Below are positions 56,329 through 64,000 of a stretch of DNA of 64,000 nt, in pieces. The stretch covers positions 1 through 64,000 of the forward strand of contig CAJNOJ010000114.1 of NCBI GenBank assembly GCA_905250025.1, read 5' to 3'. Source of the DNA: Adineta ricciae. Taxonomy: Eukaryota > Rotifera > Eurotatoria > Adinetida > Adinetidae. The translations under genes were made by a program, and so were the position numbers. The notes beneath the pieces are model-generated. The model ran no database searches. It was not told the origin of the DNA and worked only from the letters and a program-made list of their open reading frames with translations. Numbering within the stretch: the stretch's first letter is position 1; every line of letters starts with the position of its first letter.

Positions 56329-58710
56329 TCAATGATCTAAAGCAATCATTGTGACACGTGCTAAACGTTGAAAATATTGATTTAACGCATGAATGCGAGC
56401 AGATCTATTCGCTGCCTGGATTTCGAATTGTGCGTAAGAGAACGTGACATTATTGACATAATTAAAATTGATGTTATGTAGACAATCTGGAAATATCGAT
56501 GGGCCAAATGCACGACATAGACCTTGTCTGATGATTTCATTAACACTTTTTTCATAACATATCACTTCTCGGCATTGTACTGCACTGGCCGAAAATGGTT
56601 CATAAGGAACGTGGATTGCAAATCGTATCATTGGTTCTAACGATTCATTATCAAAATGCTGATACCAATATCGGTCATAATCATTTTTCTTTGCGTGTCC
56701 ACGTTCTAAATAACTACCGACTTGACACATCCAACAAAATTCTTGGTAATGCACTGGTGACAGCTGCGCTAAGTGATCTTCATAACATTTGCCTTTGGTT
56801 TCATAGAACCATTCTCGAAATTCCAAAAATGTTGTTCGAGCGAATGTAACTGGTTGTGTGACCATGTAGTGCCCATCATACATTCCTGCGCCCATCACAG
56901 CTTCCAGTGGTCGACGCCATAAGTCTGGTTGAAATGACTGTGATGACGGTAAGATAATTTTTCCTTGACGAAAAATCAAATCTGGCGTAACTGGCGCATG
57001 AAATATACAATCACTATCAATTGTGACGATATATTCAGCACGAGAATGTCGATCGAGGTTTAAATAACTATATTGATTGAATACTCGTCCAGGTAAACAA
57101 GGTGTATGTTCAAAAGTGACCAGATAATGATGTGTGGGATGTTGCGGTAAGAAATATTTCATAATTGGTTCATCGCTAACATCGAGTACGATGATAACCG
57201 AACCGAGAAATCTTGGCCAAAATAATTCGATGCTTTCGAAGAGATACTTCATTTCCATGATGCCATGACAGCCACCACGCAGATAGAGATCGATCGACGG
57301 CGGATTCGGTCCCCAAGCAATTTCTAATATTCGATTATTAAATTCAGTGATATTTTCTCCAAAGATTGTTTTTCGTGGATAATTCCAATTTATTGATCCG
57401 GTATATGGTTGACATTGATGAGCATCACATGTTTTCCAGATAGATGCATTCCGATTTCGACAGTTTTCAGGAAGAGGATAATCTTGAACATGTCGGACTT
57501 CGATTCTCGGTGTTGAACGACGCGCTTTGTTCGATTGAGGCAAATATGCTCGATAAATGTCATAACCTTGACGTTGCTTCATTGAGGTGATCGCTTTCAT
57601 CGGATATCGATAAGATATCGTCTGATTGTACATAATCGGTTGGAAATCTTTGTAATAATAATCATCGTTACCAAAACGAAGAGTTTTAATATATTGAGTT
57701 TCAATAAGTGCAGCGAAAATAATAAGGATAATGGTAAGAATAACAAAGCAACTTTTCGACGCTGATTTGGTCGTTTGCGAATACAGCCAGCCGAGAAAGA
57801 GAACGGAAATTGCACCTATTGAAGCAATGATATCCAGAGTTGATTTGACGAGTATTTCGCTAAGAACAATCAACGAAAACTTATTAACATTGTTTGCCAC
57901 CATCATCGACGTTGCAGATATTAATTTATTCAACGCAAATGCTGAGATACTTAAGGAAAAGCCCAGAAGACTGGACATCAATATTAAAATAATCGATAAC
58001 ATCGTCTGAGAATGTTCAAGTTCAAAATTCATCATTAATCTTCTCAATTCTCCTGTTACACAAACAATTATCCAAAGTACAGGTAATGATAGTAAATTGT
58101 TATAATAAGACATTCTAATCGGTCCAATATTCTCAAAATAAGCCGAATGAATGATTGTCTTAATATATATTTGATAAACACTCGTACTGATTATGTTCAC
58201 ACTTAACCAAACATAACCTTGAACATTGAAAGTGAAATCATGTTTTGCATAGAGTCCAGCACCGCCTAGCATTCCGAGTAGAATGAAGATTGACAAGCGA
58301 TTGGTTTTGTGATTGAGAAACAGATACTCCAAAAATGCGACAAATAAACTGGTTAAATTCCTCATGACGATCACTGTTGGGACACTGACATACATCAATG
58401 CATTTAAACTTGAGATTAACATGAGAACAAACAAAAGAACCAATGGCATCCAAAGTTGTAACACCGTTCGATTTAATCTTGGTAAAACTCCAAACGCTGA
58501 ACGGAAATATCGTGAACAAAAAATCAGCAGAACTACTGCGAATGTATTCTGTACGATCAAAAGAAGATTTGCATATGGAAAAAGGGCCACGGTAATTTTG
58601 TTCAACAATGTTAAAAACGTTCCAGAGATACAATAGATGATTAAGACAACAATCGTGCTCGAATTCTGTTGAGAAATATCGTCGCAACAGATTGAATTTG
58701 TCTGCATCAT
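56329..58710 (-). CDS. Nucleotide-sugar transporter fused to lumenal glycosyltransferase (hap1)
   Basis: Single exon, ATG at 58710 (MMQTNS; the hap2 start is the second Met), 793 aa. Same plan as 34656-37031: about ten transporter helices, NNVNK near residue 275, one extra helix, then the glycosyltransferase with IDSDC. About 5-6% of residues differ from hap2 by eye, mostly conservative, with the DxD region, GGCHGIMEMKYLFESIELFWPRFLG and FCWMCQVGSYLERGH unchanged. One extra Tyr codon in the DDYYYKDF segment. Both alleles are open from end to end, which argues that the fusion is real and selected. Confidence 0.8.
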   Translation of the reverse strand: MMQTNSICCDDISQQNSSTIVVLIIYCISGTFLTLLNKITVALFPYANLLLIVQNTFAVVLLIFCSRYFRSAFGVLPRLNRTVLQLWMPLVLLFVLMLISSLNALMYVSVPTVIVMRNLTSLFVAFLEYLFLNHKTNRLSIFILLGMLGGAGLYAKHDFTFNVQGYVWLSVNIISTSVYQIYIKTIIHSAYFENIGPIRMSYYNNLLSLPVLWIIVCVTGELRRLMMNFELEHSQTMLSIILILMSSLLGFSLSISAFALNKLISATSMMVANNVNKFSLIVLSEILVKSTLDIIASIGAISVLFLGWLYSQTTKSASKSCFVILTIILIIFAALIETQYIKTLRFGNDDYYYKDFQPIMYNQTISYRYPMKAITSMKQRQGYDIYRAYLPQSNKARRSTPRIEVRHVQDYPLPENCRNRNASIWKTCDAHQCQPYTGSINWNYPRKTIFGENITEFNNRILEIAWGPNPPSIDLYLRGGCHGIMEMKYLFESIELFWPRFLGSVIIVLDVSDEPIMKYFLPQHPTHHYLVTFEHTPCLPGRVFNQYSYLNLDRHSRAEYIVTIDSDCIFHAPVTPDLIFRQGKIILPSSQSFQPDLWRRPLEAVMGAGMYDGHYMVTQPVTFARTTFLEFREWFYETKGKCYEDHLAQLSPVHYQEFCWMCQVGSYLERGHAKKNDYDRYWYQHFDNESLEPMIRFAIHVPYEPFSASAVQCREVICYEKSVNEIIRQGLCRAFGPSIFPDCLHNINFNYVNNVTFSYAQFEIQAANRSARIHALNQYFQRLARVTMIALDH

Positions 58711-58968
58711 CAAACTGTTCTTTTCGTTAGAGAAAGTGTAATGAGAAAAAGAAAAAGAAAAGTTTCTATCGATTTATCGAACTAAACACACATCCGCCTC
58801 GCTTTTTCCAATTTGATCGTTACTAATGAGGCGTATGCTTCATTAATCGGAAAGCTACTTACGCTGTCGGGCAAATAAATCGTGACTATCGATAGAAGAG
58901 AGAGAGAGAAAAAGCTTTTCCTTTCTTTCTGCCATTCATTAAATTACACCTTCAGACATTTATTGAAC
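58711..58968. promoter_or_regulatory. Divergent promoter with conserved palindrome (hap1)
   Basis: 258 bp between the divergent starts. It keeps the TAATGAGGC-GTAT-GCTTCATTA palindrome (58824-58845) unchanged while nearby bases vary between the alleles. Confidence 0.5.
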
Positions 58969-61260
58969 ATGACTAGTGAAACTTCCTCTTCTTCGCAATG
59001 GAAAACGACCATTGTAAATGAGTGGAGAGCTCGTCGTTTAGCTGAAACGAAAGATGTATCAGTTTTATTTCCACTAGCGATGAATCCGTTTGGGGAAGAC
59101 GAAATTTTAGCCATGACGGACGTTTTATTAACAGGTCGATTAACATTAGGCAAACAAATTGAACATGCTGAAAAGAAATTTGCAGAAATTGTTGGTGTAC
59201 CGTACGCTGTGATGGTCAATTCAGGAAGTTCGGCAAATTTATTATCTGTGTCAGCAATAGCGAACAAGTTACGAGCAAAACATTGCCAAGCAGGTGATCA
59301 TGTTCTCATACCAGCTGTTTCTTGGTCGACAAGTGTGTTTCCATTGATTCAACACGGTCTTCGTCCAATTTTCGTCGATGTTGATCCACGTACGTTCAAT
59401 ATTTCAATATACGAACTCGAACGCAAATTAACCAATCGTGTGAAAGCAGTCATGGCTGTACATGTACTCGGAAACTCGACTAACATGAAGTTATTAATGG
59501 AATTTGTTCGACGACATGAACTTCTTCTAATTGAAGACACATGTGAATCGTTGGGAAGTTATTGTTTAATTGATGAAAATAGCCAACGGAAAATGTTAGG
59601 AACATTTGGAGATTTCGGAACATTTTCATTCTATTTTTCACATCATATTACTAGTGGTGAAGGTGGAATGATAACATGTCATACAGAAGATGATTACAAT
59701 TTCCTCCGCTGTTTACGCGCTCATGGTTGGACAAGACATTTGACAAATCGTCAGCAGATTGAAGATTTATATCCTGATATTGACTGTCGATTTTTATTTG
59801 TTAATATGGGTTACAATCTTCGACCATTAGAAGTTCAAGGCGCCATGTTGAGTGTTCAATTAGATAAACTCGATGAATTCAATCGACATCGTCGTGAGAA
59901 CTTTCGCCTGATTAGAGAAAGTCTCTCACGTGATGAAAGATTTTCATCGTTGATGTCATTGATGGAAGCTTCGGAAGGGATCGATCCTGCTTGGTTCGGC
60001 TTAGCCTTTCTTCTGCATCGTCCGTATACGCATCAACGATGTGAGTTTTTGAAGTATCTCGAAAAGAACGGCATCGAAAATCGTCCGATTATCAGTGGAA
60101 ATTTTATTCGTCAACCGTGTATTTCCACATTCTGCGAGGAAGAACATCCGGAAAACTATCCAGGTGCGGAAGTGATTCATTCGCGTGGCTTTTTCGTCGG
60201 TGTTCATCAAATTCCTCTTGATCAAGCTGTGATCAAACAACTCGTGGATATCATGTTAGCATTTCCATTCTCTCCTTATCATTTCACGTTAGTTACGGGC
60301 AGTAATGGCATGTTAGGTCGATACATTCGTGATGTTGTCTCAGAACAATCATCTTCTACAGAAATCCTTGACTCCAAGCCGCAGAAAATTCGAACAAAGG
60401 ATTCTGAATGGATCTTTGCTACTCGCGAAGATGGTGATCTGCGACGAGTCGAAGATGTGCAATATATTTTCAAACGATATCAACCAACGCGTGTTATTCA
60501 TTGTGCTGCACGTCTTGCATCGTTTCAGCAAATGTCTGCAAAACCAGTCGAATACTGGTTTGATAACGTTACAATGAACAATAATATTCTGAAAACAGCT
60601 TATGAATTTCAGACATGGATCGGTCAGATAAAGTTAGTTTCGATTTTGTCGACAGTTATGTTTCCGAAAGATGCACAATTTCCAATTGATACGTCTTCCA
60701 TTTACAACGGTTCTCCTCATCCAGCGTCTGAATCGTATGCCTATGCAAAACGATCCTTAGCACAATTAACTCAATGGTATAGAACTGAATATCATTGCAA
60801 TTTCGTTTCAATTTTACCATGTAATTTCTTTGGTGCTTACGGCGATTTCAATCCGCGCACAGCACCGCTTGTCAATGCATTGATCGCAAAAATTGAAAAT
60901 CAAAATCCATCGATTCCGTTACAAATGATGGGAACAGGTCAACCGCTACGGCAAATTATGTTCGCAGAAGATCTCGCTCGAATTATCCTGTGGTCTTTAG
61001 AAAACTATAGTGAAGATCAGCCGTTGATCGTCGCCGGAGAAGAAGTCTCGATCTCTCAACTTGTTCAACTGATTGCTCAACAAATGAACTACCAGGGTGT
61101 AATTCAGTTCGATAACGATACGAACAAAGATGGTCCGTTGCGTCGTACAGCTGATACGTGTGTATTCGCCAAACTTTATCCAACATTTCGAATGACATCA
61201 CTCTCTCTCGGAATTCAGAAGACAATCGAATGGTTCCGAAATCAATCGAGATATGTTTGA
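58969..61260 (+). CDS. Fused GDP-sugar 3-dehydratase (ColD-like) and GDP-fucose-synthase-like reductase (hap1)
   Basis: ATG at 58969 (MTSETSSSSQW), 763 aa, intact. The frame is open further upstream, but the hap2 frame is closed there, so this ATG is chosen. All diagnostic residues agree with hap2: FSHHITSGEGG (His for Lys), TGSNGMLG, LSTVMFP (Val for the epimerase Cys), YAYAK, and NPRTAPLV (no His at the second epimerase position). One visible change near the SDR active site is LPCNFFGAYG here against LPGNFFGAYG in hap2. The two domains are joined by a linker of only about 10 residues. Confidence 0.85.
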   Translation: MTSETSSSSQWKTTIVNEWRARRLAETKDVSVLFPLAMNPFGEDEILAMTDVLLTGRLTLGKQIEHAEKKFAEIVGVPYAVMVNSGSSANLLSVSAIANKLRAKHCQAGDHVLIPAVSWSTSVFPLIQHGLRPIFVDVDPRTFNISIYELERKLTNRVKAVMAVHVLGNSTNMKLLMEFVRRHELLLIEDTCESLGSYCLIDENSQRKMLGTFGDFGTFSFYFSHHITSGEGGMITCHTEDDYNFLRCLRAHGWTRHLTNRQQIEDLYPDIDCRFLFVNMGYNLRPLEVQGAMLSVQLDKLDEFNRHRRENFRLIRESLSRDERFSSLMSLMEASEGIDPAWFGLAFLLHRPYTHQRCEFLKYLEKNGIENRPIISGNFIRQPCISTFCEEEHPENYPGAEVIHSRGFFVGVHQIPLDQAVIKQLVDIMLAFPFSPYHFTLVTGSNGMLGRYIRDVVSEQSSSTEILDSKPQKIRTKDSEWIFATREDGDLRRVEDVQYIFKRYQPTRVIHCAARLASFQQMSAKPVEYWFDNVTMNNNILKTAYEFQTWIGQIKLVSILSTVMFPKDAQFPIDTSSIYNGSPHPASESYAYAKRSLAQLTQWYRTEYHCNFVSILPCNFFGAYGDFNPRTAPLVNALIAKIENQNPSIPLQMMGTGQPLRQIMFAEDLARIILWSLENYSEDQPLIVAGEEVSISQLVQLIAQQMNYQGVIQFDNDTNKDGPLRRTADTCVFAKLYPTFRMTSLSLGIQKTIEWFRNQSRYV

Positions 61261-62332
61261 CTTCGAAAAGTTTTGATATGATCATAGTCATGGATTTGAT
61301 TGCCTTGATAAGCCAATGGCGGATCCATCCAGAATGATTGTAGTGTTGATGATAAACGAAATAAATAATTCTGTAGAAAATCTGAATTCTGAAAGTCGTT
61401 TTTCTGCATTTGAAGTTCTTCAATCAGTGCTCGAGCTGAGCATGGTGTTAATAGGTAAGCATGTGTACATCGTGATGCATTGAATTTTTGTGTGGATAAC
61501 AGTGGGAAAGCATAGGGTGAAGATTTTTGAAAATGTTCATCATGAAACTGGAAACATGTGCCGATGACAAACATCGGATTTTGATCAATCCATTCATTCG
61601 ATGCGATCTGTTTTTGTTTTCGTGTTAGACAGGTTTTGTTGAAATGTAATGCCCCAGTGCGGAAAAGGGTAGAGATCATACGAAGAAGTTTTTCTTTGAA
61701 ATACGGAACGAAGATGACGTCATCTTCGAGAATTAATGCTAAACGAATGTTCAGTTTAGCTATTTCATACCAGGTATCGACATGTTCCATAGTGATTGCA
61801 CATCGTCGTTGTTGGTCGTGAGTTAAGGCTCGATTTTTTAAATTCAAACGTTCATAAACTTGTGAAAGAGATGAATGGCATGTCGTTCGATTCCATTTCA
61901 TTCTCCATTGGACTGATGACATGGAGATTCCTTGCCGATGAAAGACTTTTTTCAGATGCTCATGTCGTTCGACTAGGCGAGCATTTGTCATTATGTAAAT
62001 CACATCGACAAAGGAGAGATTTGTTGGATGAGCTGGTGAGATATCGTTTGGATTTATATCATTCGGGAGTGGCCAGATATTCCATTGATAGCCGATTTTT
62101 GATTGTTGAAGTTCAGTTTTCGAATAATAGTCATACGCGATACTGTCGTGATGGTAAACTGAATAATCCTTGCTGATGGGACTCTCCAATTCGTTCGGTA
62201 GACCTAAACACACATTGACAAGTTTACAGAAACTTCACTTTAATCAATTTACGAACCAAGGTTGAAGACTTTGAAAAGAATGATAACGACGATGAGTAGA
62301 TAGAAAATGCGTAAAGTATAACGACTAACCAT
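61242..62332 (-). CDS. GT25-like type II membrane glycosyltransferase (intact hap1 allele)
   Basis: Exon 1 62332-62257 encodes MVSRYTLRIFYLLIVVIILFK, a short cytosolic tail and signal anchor. A 53 bp intron (GTTCGT...TTTAG) joins it in phase to exon 2, 62203-61242, giving about 345 aa. The lumenal part has SIAYDYYSKTELQ, IYIMTNARLVERHEHLKKVF (start of the GT fold), RRCAITMEHVDTWYEIA, ILEDDVIFVPYF (LEDD, the metal/nucleotide-sugar site of GT25-type enzymes), EWIDQNPMFVIGTC and CTHAYLLTPCSARALIEEL. Golgi location expected; donor and acceptor unknown. Its stop overlaps the convergent dehydratase-reductase stop by 19 bp, an arrangement also present in hap2. The 12 bp repeats at 61879-61890 and 61961-61972 mark the ends of the hap2 deletion. 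Confidence 0.8.
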
Positions 62333-63325
62333 TCAAATGATTTAAAGATTTGCTTCCACGCTGAACATCTTACATATCACATGGATGAAGAACCAGGATG
62401 TGAGAATGAACATTTCTACGCCTTTTTTACATAAGAGCAAAAGAAGTCGTAAGAAACCGGCTTATGAGTGATGTTGCTACTCGTTTATTCTTAACGTTTC
62501 CTCAGATGACTAGTCTTACAATTTCCATTGGAGTACAGAAAAGAAATTTCTTTGATCATTAGTCGACGATGGCTCGGCAACAGAACATAGTGAAACTGGA
62601 AGTCTCGTCTTAAATTTTATCTCTGTTACACTTTTTTTAATATAGAATATACAAATGCATTATAGCGCAACCGGCAGTTGATGTCATCGCCAGTTTCCGC
62701 TCAGTAAATTAACACCAAGACGCTTGTTTTACGTTAACACTTCAAAGAAAGAAAGAAAAAAAAAGGGAACTGAATGATGCATAGTAATCTTTGATGACTT
62801 TCTTTTTTTGAAGACAAAAAAATTAGTATTGCACTAGTTTTGATCTTTATTGTGCATCCATCGACAATACCAAATTCAACAGTGAACAGTCGACTCAAAC
62901 AAAGCACATACAGTCGTTCTCCACCAACGATTTTCACAAAAATTCAGTAGACATTGTTCATATGAACTGAATATGAGCAAATAGATGCTAAACACATAGA
63001 TTTTGACATGCTGCGTCGAATTGTCAAACAGAATCAATATGTATGAGAAAATAATCGACACAAAGTATGACATCAAAACGGTCGATAGATAAAATAAGAG
63101 AAAAGGCAAAGTTTAGTTCATCAGTAAAAGCCATTATTTGGAAACGGTTCATGATTTTGGGTTATAGAATGAAAGATATATTTGTTAATTATCTTTATCC
63201 GTCAAAAAAAAGGAAGCTTAGGTACACTTTATCTCGGGATAATAAAAATTGATGCATCGTTAACAACCGACCACATTTACAAAATAATTTTCCTACCTAT
63301 ATTAATTTGTTCTGCTTTATTTTAC
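62333..63325. other. Intergenic, no gene seen
   Basis: About 1 kb of AT-rich DNA upstream of the decayed receptor copy. Short ORFs on both strands are under 80 codons and show nothing recognisable. Confidence 0.5.
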
Positions 63326-64000
63326 ATGACAGACGCGCATTATCTCATGTATCATTCGAGCGAGGCACACATTCTCCCACTTGCCTATGATTGTCTCTAT
63401 GCTGTTTGGGACATGGATGAAACGTTAACCAGCACTCACGCACCCTATATTCACAACTACTATCTCATTCCCTACTGTCGAAGACCAGATCGACATCAAC
63501 AACAATCGACATATGCGAGTAATCAACATTCTGCCGTAGAATTCATACAACATGGAGTTACTGCTGAACATCTACTCAGTTGGTCCTTTACCAGTTGATA
63601 TTACCGAAGAATACAAGATCAACAATGTAAGTCTTCTCTACAACTGCACATTACCATGGTTTGGCAGCGAATGTCAATATAAGTTTCCATATGATCCATC
63701 GATCACATTCAGTGAGATTGTTTATGAGTCGTTTGATCAATGATCAAGTTCATTCTCAAGCACCGGAGTATGTTATGGCTTTATTGAAAGCTGCAACAAT
63801 GAATCGTGGCCCTCATGCTTGGATTGGCGTGAAATTTGTGATGAGAAAGTCGATTGTCTTGATGGTGAAGAGCTAGAATGGAATGAGTGCAACGAAAATG
63901 AATATCGATGTCATAATGGTCAATGTATTCCGATGGAGTTTGCATGGGAAAGTCTTAGTAGTGTGGATTGTTTAGATGGAAGTGATGAACACGACGATGT
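63326..64000 (+). pseudogene. LDLR/EGF-7TM receptor, decayed third copy (runs off window)
   Basis: Similar to the starts of the receptors at 20722 and 29760 from AHYLMYHSSEA onward, but with a different upstream sequence. One extra T near 63588 shifts the frame, CGA has become TGA at about 63742, and 18 bases are missing in the DGEDERGCEE segment. It is a tandem paralogue of the family in decay, or a chimaeric contig end. The rest lies outside the window. Confidence 0.75.

Noticed and set aside
1-64000. CRISPR arrays, rRNA and tRNA genes, operon signals
   Set aside because: None seen: no regularly spaced direct repeats with unique spacers, no tRNA cloverleaf motif or rRNA wording, and the genes are eukaryotic with introns.

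Overview
The window looks like a scaffold from a bdelloid rotifer. The DNA is AT-rich, genes are broken by very short GT-AG introns (about 48-70 bp), and the families are ones I associate with bdelloids: LDLR-A/EGF ectodomains joined to 7TM receptors, R-S-E ADP-ribosyltransferases with MORN repeats, Ly6/uPAR-like receptors, and several enzymes with a non-animal look (fungal-type aldo/keto reductase, SABATH-like methyltransferase, bacterial-type PMP-dependent sugar dehydratase). No species can be named from the sequence.

The scaffold is a mosaic. Single N's sit at 7251, 8563, 9782, 25153, 47339 and 55695, with ten N's at 50112-50121. Several have duplicated sequence on both sides, so they are assembly joins. 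The simplest reading is that about 10.4-25.15 kb plus 55.7-62.3 kb is one haplotype ('hap1'), and 25.15 to about 47 kb or beyond is a homologous copy ('hap2') placed in the middle of it. The gene order LU receptor, ALF peptide, methyltransferase, 7TM receptor, transporter-glycosyltransferase, dehydratase-reductase, GT25-like enzyme is therefore seen twice, a few percent diverged.

Layout. 1-1.9 kb: minus-strand Rel-homology exons reading in phase into a GH16 domain. 2-4.4 kb: gene-poor, with a candidate solo LTR. 4.5-5.8 kb: aldo/keto reductase. 5.86-6.4 kb: a TA-flanked MITE that supplies the 3' end of the next gene. 6.3-8.8 kb: tandem ART-MORN gene. 9.3-12.3 kb: three-domain LU receptor (5' part duplicated by the assembly). 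12.4-12.9 kb: ALF-like secreted peptide. 13.3-18.25 kb: methyltransferase allele broken by a nonsense codon and a 3.85 kb TA-flanked insertion carrying an ART gene. 20.7-25.15 kb: LDLR/EGF-7TM receptor. 25.15-34.5 kb: hap2 of the LU to receptor block, with intact methyltransferase and receptor. 34.7-40.6 kb: sugar cassette, hap2. 44.5-45.8 kb: a GT25-like paralogue. 45.9-55.7 kb: repeats, nested foldback elements and a Ty3/gypsy fossil. 55.7-62.3 kb: receptor 3' end and sugar cassette, hap1. 63.3-64 kb: decayed third receptor copy.

The most interesting system is the sugar cassette. A nucleotide-sugar transporter fused to a lumenal glycosyltransferase is divergently paired with a fusion of a ColD-like GDP-sugar 3-dehydratase (catalytic His in place of Lys) and a GDP-fucose-synthase-like reductase that has lost the Cys/His epimerase pair. 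A type II GT25-like enzyme lies tail-to-tail with the latter. Together they could make, import into the Golgi and transfer a 3,6-dideoxyhexose. The activity and product are inference; the domain content, fusions and residue changes are read from the sequence.
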